Source: JAGVSR01 sp963786675 (lineage in GTDB: Bacteria > Pseudomonadota > Alphaproteobacteria > Rhizobiales > Hyphomicrobiaceae). Taken from it: a stretch of DNA of 64,000 nt. The DNA lies in the NCBI GenBank assembly GCA_963786675.1, contig CAWAZY010000002.1:186001-250000 (forward strand). The letters run 5' to 3'. Positions within the stretch are counted from its first letter, which is position 1. Each line of letters begins with the position of its first letter. The position numbers and the translations under genes are program-made. Shown here one piece after another: positions 21,084 to 29,240 of the stretch. The notes beneath the pieces are model-generated. The model was given only the letters and a program-made list of their open reading frames with translations, was not told the origin of the DNA and ran no database searches.

Positions 21084-22139
21084 CTAGGGCGCGGTGAAGC
21101 CCAGGGTCGCCGGACCTGAAGGCATTTCCGTGCCGGAGAGATAGGCATCACCCGCCGGTTGTGCGGTGGACACGGTCGCGGCAACGGCAGCGTCGGCCGG
21201 CACGGAGCCAGTTTCGCTCGGGCTGACGGCATCCGCGAGCGACGTCACCGATGCTGTATCACGGACTTTCGGACCGGGTACGATCACGCGCTGATCGGCG
21301 ATCTGCTGATCGAACGGCTTGGGACTAAACGGCTCGATCAACGGCCGCTGGAACCGGGGACACGCACCCGTGGGATCGAGCCGCTGCGACGCGGGCAAGG
21401 CCGCATCCACCACATAGCGCCGCTCGCAAACGGCAACGCTTGGCGGCACACGGTATGTCTCGAAATAATCGTAGCCCTGCTTCAGCGTTTTCCAGAACGC
21501 GTACCACTTGTGCTTCTTGAAGCGCGCAAGCTTGTCGTCGGTCATGCGGAACGGGAAGGCATGGACCTCGAAGCTCGACTGTCCGCCGCGAAACGCTTCC
21601 CGCGCCAGTGCATAGATTTCTTCCGACAACGCGTCCGTCATCGCATAGCAGCCCGCCGACCTGCACTTACCATGCACCATCAGGTATTCGCCCGTGCGAT
21701 TGTGGGCGCGGTCGTAGGCGTTCGGGAATCCGAGATTAAAGGCCACGTGGAAGCTCGAATCCGGCTTCATCTGTTTTGGCGTGACCGTATAGAACCCTTC
21801 GGGCGCCTGCTTGTCGCCCTTGGCGATCTTCGGTCCGAGATCGCCCGACCAGTTGCAGATCGGGTAGGTCTTGAAGTGATAGAAGCGGCCGTCGTCCCGC
21901 GCCTTCCAGACTTCGAGTTCGGATTCTTCCTTGAAGATGCGCACGAAGATGGGCTTCTCCGTCGCCATGCCCTTCTTGCCGATGAGATCAATCGTCTCCT
22001 TCGGCAGCGGCTGCTCCGCGGGCGTCAATTCGGGCGCGTTGCCGCAGCCGGCCAGCGCCATGGCGGCGGCCGCAACCAAGATCCATCCCTTGCGGAAATA
22101 GTCCCTCACCCGAAGATCGTCCCCATCACCCAAACGCAT
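21084..22139 (-). CDS. YafK/DpaA-type L,D-transpeptidase-fold protein, copy 3 (lipoprotein)
   Basis: 351 residues from the ATG at 22137-22139, chosen because GGGGAG lies 9 bases upstream; the longer open frame would overlap accA. The leader ends in a lipobox (AMALAGC), so it is a predicted lipoprotein. Domain: FVRIFKEESELEVWKARDDG, CNWSGDLGPKIAKGDKQAPE, NLGFPNAYDRAHNRTGE, catalytic VHGKCRSAGCYAMTD and VHAFPFRMTDDKL. The C-terminal 100 residues are low-complexity, rich in Pro, Ala and Ser. It is the first gene of the three-copy array. A CtrA-like site lies about 50 bases upstream. Confidence 0.87.
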   Translation of the reverse strand: MRLGDGDDLRVRDYFRKGWILVAAAAMALAGCGNAPELTPAEQPLPKETIDLIGKKGMATEKPIFVRIFKEESELEVWKARDDGRFYHFKTYPICNWSGDLGPKIAKGDKQAPEGFYTVTPKQMKPDSSFHVAFNLGFPNAYDRAHNRTGEYLMVHGKCRSAGCYAMTDALSEEIYALAREAFRGGQSSFEVHAFPFRMTDDKLARFKKHKWYAFWKTLKQGYDYFETYRVPPSVAVCERRYVVDAALPASQRLDPTGACPRFQRPLIEPFSPKPFDQQIADQRVIVPGPKVRDTASVTSLADAVSPSETGSVPADAAVAATVSTAQPAGDAYLSGTEMPSGPATLGFTAP

Positions 22140-22187
22140 ACGCGGAAGCTCCCCTGGCGCATGCGAATCACCATCAGACCGATAACG

Positions 22188-22202
22188 TAAACAAATCCTT
22201 AA
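22188..22202 (-). promoter_or_regulatory. CtrA-like site upstream of the YafK array
   Basis: On the minus strand TTAA-N7-TTTA, one mismatch from the CtrA consensus TTAA-N7-TTAA, followed by C as in the extended consensus. It lies about 50 bases upstream of the first YafK-type ATG. A few such one-mismatch matches are expected by chance in a window of this size. Confidence 0.28.
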
Positions 22203-22359
22203 GGGCACCCCGCCAAACCCGGTCATTTGAGGCCGGACGCGGCAGCATGTCAACGCGCCATAGGGCACGCGGAATGCGGCGCCCGTGAGGCATCGAAATC
22301 GAGTATATCCAATGGGTTGTGCAGAAACGGGGCGGGGACTTGGCGGGCCGTCCGAGCGG

Positions 22360-23313
22360 TCAGAGTGACCGCCCGATCTGCAGGAAGCGATCCTGCCGCT
22401 GCCGGCGAATCTCGGCAGGGGAGCGGCCATCGAACTCCGACAGCGCCTTTGCGAGCCCATCGCCGACCCGGCTCATCATCAGGTCACGGTCGCGGTGCGC
22501 GCCGCCGACCGGTTCCTTGATGATGGTATCGATGACGCCCAAAGTCTCCAGATCCTGCGCGGTGATCTTCATGCTGGTCGCAGCATCGATGGCCTTGGAG
22601 CTGTCGCGCCAGAGGATCGACGCGGCCGCCTCCGGAGACGCCACGGTGTAAATGGCATGTTCGAGCATGAGGATGCGGTTGGCTGAGGCAATGGCCACCG
22701 CGCCGCCCGACCCGCCTTCTCCGATAATGACGGCAATCAGCGGCACGCCGATGGCGAGGCAGCAGTCGGTCGAGCGGGCAATCGCTTCCGCCTGGCCGCG
22801 CTGTTCGGCATCGACGCCGGGATAGGCGCCCGCCGTATCACACAACGTCAGCACCGGCAGATGAAAGCGGTCGGCCATCTGCATGAGGCGTACGGCCTTG
22901 CGGTAGCCTTCGGGCTTGGCCATGCCGAAATTGTGCCGCAACCGGCTTTCGGTATCAGAGCCCTTTTCGTGCCCGATGATCATGACGGAACGGCCGCGGA
23001 ACGTGCCCATGCCGCCGACAATAGCCTCATCCTCGCCGAAATAGCGGTCGCCCGCGAGCGGCGTGAAATCTTCAACCAATGCCTTCACGTAGTCGAGGCA
23101 ATGCGGGCGCTCCGGATGGCGGGCCACTTCCGTCTTCTGCCAGGGCGTCAGCTTGGCGTAGGTCTCGGCCAGGGCCGCATGCGCCTTCTGCTCGAGCTTC
23201 TTGATTTCCTCAGCAATCGGCACCGCCGTTTCCGAGCCCTCCATCGCGCGCAATTCCTGCACCTTGCGCTCGAGATCGGCGATCGGAGTCTCGAATTTGA
23301 GGTAGGTGCGCAC
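22360..23313 (-). CDS. accA: Acetyl-CoA carboxylase carboxyltransferase subunit alpha
   Basis: 317 residues from a GTG at 23311-23313, which gives the family N-terminus RTYLKFETPIADLERKVQEL and the normal length. The frame is open 57 codons further up, but that part is not AccA-like. AccA and AccD form the carboxyltransferase that makes malonyl-CoA for fatty acid synthesis. Diagnostic segments are CDTAGAYPGVDAEQRGQAEA, GEGGSGGAVAIASANRIL and VASPEAAASILWRD. It lies between the MFS gene and the YafK array on the same strand. Confidence 0.96.
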   Translation of the reverse strand: MRTYLKFETPIADLERKVQELRAMEGSETAVPIAEEIKKLEQKAHAALAETYAKLTPWQKTEVARHPERPHCLDYVKALVEDFTPLAGDRYFGEDEAIVGGMGTFRGRSVMIIGHEKGSDTESRLRHNFGMAKPEGYRKAVRLMQMADRFHLPVLTLCDTAGAYPGVDAEQRGQAEAIARSTDCCLAIGVPLIAVIIGEGGSGGAVAIASANRILMLEHAIYTVASPEAAASILWRDSSKAIDAATSMKITAQDLETLGVIDTIIKEPVGGAHRDRDLMMSRVGDGLAKALSEFDGRSPAEIRRQRQDRFLQIGRSL

Positions 23314-23518
23314 GATGGTCTGGCTGGGGCGCTCGGTCGTCTCTCGATCCACGTGGGGCCTCGTCGTTGCCGGGCCAGGGTCCGGAAGGATACCGGAAGG
23401 AGCCGCGGGAGAATTGCGACGGGACGATGAGCGCGGGCGCGCGGCCATGTCAAGGCTCGCCGTCAACGCGCCGCGCTGCCCCATCTTGGTGCAACACCCG
23501 TTGAAATTGCCATTTTCC

Positions 23519-24937
23519 TCAACGATCTAGGCGATCGCGTACCGGAAGCATCAAGAGCAGGCCGGCGATGAGGAAGACGGCGATGGCCGACATTCCGAGC
23601 CGCTGGTCGCCGGTTGCCGCCGTCACGGTTGCCACCAGGAACGGTGCCAGGAAGGCCGTTACCTTTCCCGAGAAGGCGAACAGACCGAAATATTGCGTCA
23701 TCTGGTCGGGCGGCGCGAGACGCGCGAGCAGCGTCCGGCTGGCGGCCTGGACGGGCGCGGCGACCAGACCTACGAGGATCGCGAAGGCGAGGAAGACCTG
23801 CTCACCGGGAGACGACAGAGGCGCGGAGCCGGCGGCCTTGGGTGCGATCTCCACGAAATAAAGTATGTGAGATTTGTCGACCGACAGGATTCCGCCGCAC
23901 CCGATGAGGAGGAGCACGAGAGCTGCCATGATGACCGTCTTCGATCCGGCGCGATCATCGAGAAAGCCGCCTATGATGGCGCCGATCATGCCGGTGGCCG
24001 TGAGGATGATGCCGAACAGGCCAAGTTCCAGCGCACCCCATCCGAAGACCGCCGTCCCGTAGATGCCCCCAAACGCGAAGATGGCCGCCAAGCCGTCTGC
24101 ATAGAGCATGCGCGCGATCAGAAAGAACAGCATGTCTCGGTGCGATGGCAGCGCCTTCAATGTTTTCCAGAGTTGGGCCGCGGGCGAGACCAGCGGCGCG
24201 GCGCCCGCGGGCCTCACGACCGGCGCATCGGGCACGAACAGAAAGAACGGCACCATGAAGAGCGTGAACCACACGGCGGCAATGGGGCCGACAAGGCGAT
24301 CCGCCTCGCGCGTCGCCACGTCAAGCGTCAGTACAGGATCGAGCCCGAACAGTGTCTTGCCGGTGGACGGGCTGGTGACGATGAGCCCCGCGACAAGTGC
24401 AAGACTGAGCAGGCCGCCCAGATAACCCACACCCCAGCCAATGCCGGACAGGCGACCGAGTGCGCTTGGCGGTACCAGCGTCGGCATGATGCTGTTGGTA
24501 AAAACGGAGGAAAATTCAATGGCCGCCGTAGCAAAGATGAAAGCAGCAACGACCAGTACTAGCATTCCCGTCGAAGCCCCGGGCTCGGCGAACCACAACG
24601 TGACGAGGCCGGCGACAAACACGATCGAGAACAGCGCAATCCAAGGCTTACGGCGTCCGCGCCCGTCGGCCAGTGCGCCGAGGAACGGACTGCCGATGGC
24701 AATCAGGATGCTCGCCGCCGCCGCCCCATAGCCCCAGATCGTCTGGCCCTTCGCCACGTCGCCGACAACGGCGGAGGCGAAATACGGCGCGAACAGGAAC
24801 GTCAGAACGAGCGTGTAATAAGGCTGGGCGGCGAAGTCGTAGAGCACCCACGCGACGAGCGCGCGCATCGGCGCGGGTTCGGCTTCACCGGCGGTCTCCT
24901 CCACCTTGGCATGAGACATCACCTCTGCGCCTGCCAT
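23519..24937 (-). CDS. MFS transporter, UMF1/Atg22-like family
   Basis: 472 residues with about 12 predicted membrane helices. The start AWVLYDFAAQPYYTLVLTF and the loop GALADGRGRRKPWI are typical of the UMF1 (Atg22-like, YxiO/BtlA) branch of the major facilitator superfamily. A cytoplasmic loop near residues 235-265 separates the two halves. Fungal Atg22 exports amino acids from the vacuole; bacterial substrates are mostly unknown. It follows the second TPM-domain gene by 33 bases, so it may belong to the lemA-TPM transcription unit. Confidence 0.83.
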   Translation of the reverse strand: MAGAEVMSHAKVEETAGEAEPAPMRALVAWVLYDFAAQPYYTLVLTFLFAPYFASAVVGDVAKGQTIWGYGAAAASILIAIGSPFLGALADGRGRRKPWIALFSIVFVAGLVTLWFAEPGASTGMLVLVVAAFIFATAAIEFSSVFTNSIMPTLVPPSALGRLSGIGWGVGYLGGLLSLALVAGLIVTSPSTGKTLFGLDPVLTLDVATREADRLVGPIAAVWFTLFMVPFFLFVPDAPVVRPAGAAPLVSPAAQLWKTLKALPSHRDMLFFLIARMLYADGLAAIFAFGGIYGTAVFGWGALELGLFGIILTATGMIGAIIGGFLDDRAGSKTVIMAALVLLLIGCGGILSVDKSHILYFVEIAPKAAGSAPLSSPGEQVFLAFAILVGLVAAPVQAASRTLLARLAPPDQMTQYFGLFAFSGKVTAFLAPFLVATVTAATGDQRLGMSAIAVFLIAGLLLMLPVRDRLDR

Positions 24938-24970
24938 GGTCTCCGCTCCCCGCCAGCCCGCGTTGTGGTG

Positions 24971-25588
24971 TCAGTCGATGACAATCAGATGATTAGGCAA
25001 TTCATCGGGATCACCCGTACCCGGCGGGAAATGCTCCGACAACAGCGCGCCGCATTGTTCAACGGCTTGCACGAATCCCTCGCCCGCACGGCCGGCCCCG
25101 ATATGCGCTGTAAGGTCGTCGACGATGGCCTGCCATGTCGCCTTGGAAACTTTGCTCTCAATGGCCGTATCCGCGATGATCTCCGCGTACTTCTCGGCGA
25201 CCGAGACGTAGATGAGCACCCCGGTCCGTCCCTGGGTCGTATGCAGGTTCTGAACCAGGAACTGCTCCACCGCGCGGCGATGGGCACGCTCGCGCAATAC
25301 GCTTCGGGGCACGAGGCGGTAGCGCACGCTCCGGGGCCACGCCAAGACCACGACGGCAATGAAAACGGCCAACTGCAGGATGTAAATCCACTGCACCGGC
25401 CACCAGGTGAAATAGATCAGCGGCCAAGGCACGAACAGCGCGAGGAGGGCTGCGATCAAGATCGGTACATGACGATACGTGGCGCTTTCGCGCGTCAGGA
25501 CGGCGACGATCTCGCCTGATGTCTTGCGTTCCGCCGATGAAATCGCCTCGGCAATCCGCGTCCGATCCTGATCCGAGATGAATCCCAT
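24971..25588 (-). CDS. TPM-domain membrane protein (COG3762 type)
   Basis: 205 residues. The TPM domain is split around two predicted membrane helices: RIAEAISSAERKTSGEIVAVL, then helices at about 42-60 and 65-85 (ILIAALLALFVPWPLIYF, IYILQLAVFIAVVVLAW), then GRTGVLIYVSVAEKYAEIIA. This TPM-TM-TPM form is the COG3762 subgroup, usually encoded beside a longer COG1512 TPM protein and LemA, as here. Biochemical role not established; TPM proteins have been linked to membrane-protein quality control and photosystem II repair in other lineages. Confidence 0.82.
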   Translation of the reverse strand: MGFISDQDRTRIAEAISSAERKTSGEIVAVLTRESATYRHVPILIAALLALFVPWPLIYFTWWPVQWIYILQLAVFIAVVVLAWPRSVRYRLVPRSVLRERAHRRAVEQFLVQNLHTTQGRTGVLIYVSVAEKYAEIIADTAIESKVSKATWQAIVDDLTAHIGAGRAGEGFVQAVEQCGALLSEHFPPGTGDPDELPNHLIVID

Positions 25589-25606
25589 GACTATCCCTGC
25601 CGCTTC

Positions 25607-26449
25607 CTACCAACCGCCCGAGGCGCCGCCACCGCTGAACCCGCCACCACCGCCGGACCAGCCACCGCCACCGCCCCCACCGCTCCAGTGGCCAGAGCCG
25701 CTGGGCAGGATAATGATGCCGCCGTCGCGCCGGCGCCGGCCCCGCCGCCGATCAAGCGGGGTCTGCGATTGCTGTGCCTGCTGCGACTGCTTCCACATGG
25801 CGTACAGAAAAATCGAAATCCAAAGCGCGATGATGATCACAGCAACCCAGTCAATTTCGGTGCGTTCCCCGCGCGACCGTGCGCGCTGCTTGACGGCTTC
25901 GGCGTCGCCGAGCAGCACATCCTTGATGTCGCGAACGCCCGCGGCAATGCCGGCGGGAAAATCCCCACGCCGGAACCCGGGCAGGATCGCGTTCTCGATG
26001 ATGATCCGGCTCATGGCATCGGTGAGGATCGGCTCCAGGCGCGTTCCAACCTCGATGCGGACCTTGCGCTCGTTCGGCGCGACGATGAGGAGAACGCCAT
26101 TGTCTTTCTCGGCCTGACCGATGCCCCAGTGGCGGCCGAGCTTGTAGCCGAAGTCCTCGATGCTGAAGCCCTGCAGCGACGGCAAAGTGACGACGACGAG
26201 CTGATCGGATGACGTGCCCTCGAGCACCTGCAAGGACGCCAGCAACTGGGCCTCCTCCGCGTCCGACAAGAGATTGGCGTTATCGACGATTTGACCCGAC
26301 AGCACGGGGAACTGCGGGTCAGCGGCCTCGGCGCTCGACGGCACCACGACGGCCACCGCCAGCAGCAGGATGGCCCCCGCAAGACACAGACGTGCCATCG
26401 CGTGCACCGATACACGCACCCTCGCAGCGGTTCGGCTGACGCGCGCCAC
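25607..26449 (-). CDS. TPM-domain exported protein with Gly-rich tail (COG1512 type)
   Basis: 280 residues. GTG at 26447-26449 is preferred because GGGGAG lies 8 bases upstream; an internal ATG (26398) is possible. A signal peptide (CLAGAILLLAVAVVVPSSAEA) leads into a TPM domain (VLSGQIVDNANLLSDAEEAQ, QLVVVTLPSLQGFSIEDFGY, VLLIVAPNERKVRIEVG). One C-terminal membrane helix (VAVIIIALWISIFLYAMW) and a tail of glycine and serine ending GGGASGGW follow. That tail is characteristic of the family. It lies between lemA and the second TPM gene with gaps of 47 and 18 bases. Confidence 0.88.
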   Translation of the reverse strand: MARVSRTAARVRVSVHAMARLCLAGAILLLAVAVVVPSSAEAADPQFPVLSGQIVDNANLLSDAEEAQLLASLQVLEGTSSDQLVVVTLPSLQGFSIEDFGYKLGRHWGIGQAEKDNGVLLIVAPNERKVRIEVGTRLEPILTDAMSRIIIENAILPGFRRGDFPAGIAAGVRDIKDVLLGDAEAVKQRARSRGERTEIDWVAVIIIALWISIFLYAMWKQSQQAQQSQTPLDRRRGRRRRDGGIIILPSGSGHWSGGGGGGGWSGGGGGFSGGGASGGW

Positions 26450-26496
26450 GGCCGATGCTCCCCGTCAGACCCGCATGCAGGGTCGGGTTTCCGTCA

Positions 26497-27126
26497 CTAT
26501 TTGCCGGTTCCGAAATCGACCTTTGGCGTCGTCATTTCCTCGGCGGGAATGTCGAATGTCGCCATTTCCACCTTGTCGGGATACATGAATGCCCGCCACC
26601 AGCGGCCGGGAATGGTCGTCAGCTCGGTGTTATACTGGCGAACCGATTGAATGTAGTCGCTGCGCGCGATGCGGATCTTGTTCTCGATGCCTTCGATCTG
26701 GCTCTGCAGGGCCAGGAAGTTCTGACCCGACTTGATATCCGGATACCGCTCGACCACAGCGAGCAGCCGGCCAAGTGCCCCGCCCAGCTGGCTTTGGGCT
26801 TCTTGCAGCTTCTTCATCGCCTCAGGGTTGGTCAGGATGTCGGCGGGAATCTGCGCCTGGACGCTGGTCGCCTTGGCGCGCGCTTCCGTCACCTCCATCA
26901 GCACCGATTTTTCCTGCTCGGCAAAGCCCTTCACGGTCTCGACCAGATTAGGGATCAGATCGGCGCGGCTCTTGTAGGTGTTGAGAACTTCCGACCATGC
27001 GGCCTTGGCACTCTGTTCATACGTCGGGATGTTGTTGATCCCGCATCCGGCAAGCGGCATGGACAGAGCCAGCACGGTGGCCAGCATGACAGCACGAGGT
27101 GTGGAACGGCGCGAGACTGGACGCAT
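26497..27126 (-). CDS. lemA: LemA family lipoprotein
   Basis: 209 residues from the ATG at 27124-27126, with AGGAGG 11 bases upstream. The leader AVMLATVLALSMPLAGC contains a lipobox, unlike many LemA proteins that use a plain membrane anchor. The body is the LemA four-helix bundle: AAWSEVLNTYKSRADLIPNL, VKGFAEQEKSVLMEVTEARA, and YNTELTTIPGRWWRAFMYPD near the end. It heads a probable operon lemA-TPM-TPM-(MFS). The function of LemA is not settled; association with TPM proteins is widespread. Confidence 0.92.
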   Translation of the reverse strand: MRPVSRRSTPRAVMLATVLALSMPLAGCGINNIPTYEQSAKAAWSEVLNTYKSRADLIPNLVETVKGFAEQEKSVLMEVTEARAKATSVQAQIPADILTNPEAMKKLQEAQSQLGGALGRLLAVVERYPDIKSGQNFLALQSQIEGIENKIRIARSDYIQSVRQYNTELTTIPGRWWRAFMYPDKVEMATFDIPAEEMTTPKVDFGTGK

Positions 27127-27345
27127 GGCTCTTGGATCCTCCTGGGATCGATGACAGTCGGGATATCGGCTATCGTCATAGCCCGGAGAATGCAAACCGC
27201 CAAGGGTCCGCCACCTGCAAGCGACGCGCGCGCCGCGATCGTCCGTCGTTGACAGGCGCGCCAAGCTGGCGGACGACAGCGCGCCCGCTCTGATCTGCCA
27301 CAGTTCGATGACCCGCATAGTCCGAAGACCACAGGAGCCTAACAG

Positions 27346-28191
27346 ATGCTGTCACGCGGAACTCTTTTTATGGGCATCCTTCTCCTGGCCGTCCTCGCGG
27401 CCGGCCTCACGCTCTGGCCGCGCAAGGGGGCTGACTCACCTGACGCCGCCGGTCCGGTTGGCGACCTGCCGGATGCGGCCGGATTTCAGACCGGCGATTT
27501 GATCTGGCCGAAGAAGAAGGGGGCCATCTTGCCCTTCAGCGTCGGGCCCCAGGCGAAATCACCTGAACAACTGGCCTGGGAAGCGGAACGCGATGACTTC
27601 TTGCAGTCCGCTGAGACATCGGGGGCCTCGCAGGACGTCATCGCGGCGATCCGCAAACTCCAGTACGGGCAATTCGAAGCCGTCTACTTCGAGGAGCCCA
27701 ATCCCGGCGCGCCCGGCATCCAGACGCGGGGCCTCGGCGGCACGGTGTCCGTGGGTCATGTCGGCATCATTGAACGCGACAGCGATGGCACCGCTTACGT
27801 GATCGAGGCCACGCCGGTCGGTCCGTGGGCCGCAATCGGACAGGGCAAAGTCATCCGCACGCCCTATGCCGAGTGGATCAAGGGTCACGACGATCATCAG
27901 GTCTGGCATGGCCGCGTGCGCGACGCCACGCCCGAGGCGCGCGCCAGGATCGCCGATGAAGCGCGCCGGCAGCTCGGCAAACCCTATCAATTCTTCAATT
28001 TCAATCTGGACGACGACAGTGGTTTTTACTGCTCGAAGCTGGCGTGGATGAGCATCTGGCGTGCACTCGGCATCGCTGCCGACGGCAACGCGGACCCGGA
28101 TCGCGGCAAGGTCCTGCCGCCCTGGTTTTCGCCGCGCCAATTGGCGAACGCGCCGGTCATCGACATGGTGCATAAGCCCGGCGATTACTGA
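27346..28191 (+). CDS. Membrane-anchored papain-like hydrolase (YiiX/C92 type)
   Basis: 281 residues with AGGAG 7 bases before the ATG. The N-terminal helix (GTLFMGILLLAVLAAGLTLW) acts as anchor or uncleaved signal, placing the domain in the periplasm. The domain shows the order of permuted NlpC/P60 enzymes of the YiiX (peptidase C92) group: QTGDLIWPKK, GHVGII with the catalytic histidine, YVIEATPVGP with an acidic residue, and FYCSKLAWMSIW with the predicted nucleophilic cysteine. A central insert (about 55-130) is unusual. The substrate is unknown; peptidoglycan peptides or lipids are possible. It converges with the pirin gene. Confidence 0.72.
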   Translation: MLSRGTLFMGILLLAVLAAGLTLWPRKGADSPDAAGPVGDLPDAAGFQTGDLIWPKKKGAILPFSVGPQAKSPEQLAWEAERDDFLQSAETSGASQDVIAAIRKLQYGQFEAVYFEEPNPGAPGIQTRGLGGTVSVGHVGIIERDSDGTAYVIEATPVGPWAAIGQGKVIRTPYAEWIKGHDDHQVWHGRVRDATPEARARIADEARRQLGKPYQFFNFNLDDDSGFYCSKLAWMSIWRALGIAADGNADPDRGKVLPPWFSPRQLANAPVIDMVHKPGDY

Positions 28192-28206
28192 AGCGCGCCA
28201 CGAAAA

Positions 28207-28234
28207 ATGCCCCGCGGCGGACACCGCGGGGCAT
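28207..28234 (-). terminator. Rho-independent terminator after the pirin gene
   Basis: Perfect 11 bp inverted repeat (ATGCCCCGCGG with CCGCGGGGCAT), 6-base loop, then TTTTT on the minus strand. It lies between two convergent genes. The T-tract is on the minus side, so it mainly serves pirin, though the hairpin could act in both directions. Confidence 0.78.
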
Positions 28235-28250
28235 CGTCGTCCCATTGAGG

Positions 28251-29117
28251 TCAAGCCCGCAGGTCACCGAACCGGCCGGATTGATAATCAAGCATGGCCT
28301 GGTTGATTTCCCCGACGGTGTTCATGACGAACGGACCCTGCGCCACGACCGGCTCGTTGATCGGCTCACCCGACAAGACGAGCAGCTTCGCATCGCTATT
28401 GGCCTCAATGGTGATCGCGCCGCCCGTTCGGTCGAACAGCACGAGTTCTGCCTCGCGGGCGATGTCGGACCCGTTCATTTCGACCGTCCCGGCCAGCACG
28501 GCGACGGCCAGCGTATGGCCTTCCGGCAAGGTCAACGTCGTGCTGCGGCCAGCCTTGACACGCACGTCCCAGATATCGATGGGCGTGAAAGTCCTCGCCG
28601 GACCGCGCACATCGCCATACGACCCGGCGATGACCCGGACCGATCCCGCGCCGTCAGGCAGAGCGACAGTCGGAATGGCGGCGTTCTCCAAGGTCTGGTA
28701 GCCCGGAGACGCCGATTTGTTCGCCGCCGGCAAATTCACCCAGAGCTGCACCATCTCAAAGGCGCCGCCCTTGGCCGCAAATGCCGGGGCATGGAACTCC
28801 TCGTGCAGAATACCCGATGCGGCCGTCATCCACTGCACATCACCTGGACCGATGATGCCGCCGGCACCGGTTGAATCCCGATGCTCGACCTCGCCCTGGT
28901 AGACGATGGTGACGGTCTCGAAGCCGCGATGGGGATGTTCGCCCACGCCCCGCCGCGCCGTCGTCGGCTCGAAGACGGCAGGACCGGCGTAGTCCAGCAG
29001 CAGGAACGGACTGACGTGCTGGCCGTGGCTGTGATGGGAAAACAGGGACCGGACGGGGAAGCCGTCGCCGACCCAGTGGCCGCGCGGCGGGCTGTAAACA
29101 CCTTGGATCTTCCGCAT
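28251..29117 (-). CDS. Pirin family protein
   Basis: 288 residues from the ATG at 29115-29117 with GGAGG 7 bases upstream. Two cupin domains as in pirin. The metal site is seen in GEHPHRGFETVTIVYQGEVEH and SGILHEEFH (His, His, His and Glu). Bacterial pirins include quercetin dioxygenases and redox-responsive regulators; the role here is not predictable. It is transcribed divergently from a LysR regulator, a frequent pairing in proteobacteria, and the shared 123-base gap carries palindromes. Confidence 0.92.
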   Translation of the reverse strand: MRKIQGVYSPPRGHWVGDGFPVRSLFSHHSHGQHVSPFLLLDYAGPAVFEPTTARRGVGEHPHRGFETVTIVYQGEVEHRDSTGAGGIIGPGDVQWMTAASGILHEEFHAPAFAAKGGAFEMVQLWVNLPAANKSASPGYQTLENAAIPTVALPDGAGSVRVIAGSYGDVRGPARTFTPIDIWDVRVKAGRSTTLTLPEGHTLAVAVLAGTVEMNGSDIAREAELVLFDRTGGAITIEANSDAKLLVLSGEPINEPVVAQGPFVMNTVGEINQAMLDYQSGRFGDLRA

Positions 29118-29216
29118 GATTGACCTCCTTTTCCGCGCCGCGACACCCGGCGCCGTGTTGGTCCTCATCTATGCATAGGTTGAATGACGCACAATCCGGC
29201 GCTTCTTGACTTCATC

Positions 29217-29232
29217 GTCCTATAAATAGGAC
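29217..29232. promoter_or_regulatory. Palindromic operator candidate between pirin and lysR
   Basis: Perfect 7-2-7 inverted repeat GTCCTAT-AA-ATAGGAC, extendable to about 20 bp with one mismatch, ending 8 bases before the LysR start codon. A second, shorter perfect palindrome (CTATGCATAG) lies at 29168-29177, nearer pirin. The position fits autorepression of lysR and control of the divergent pirin gene. Confidence 0.5.
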
Positions 29233-29240
29233 AATGGAGC

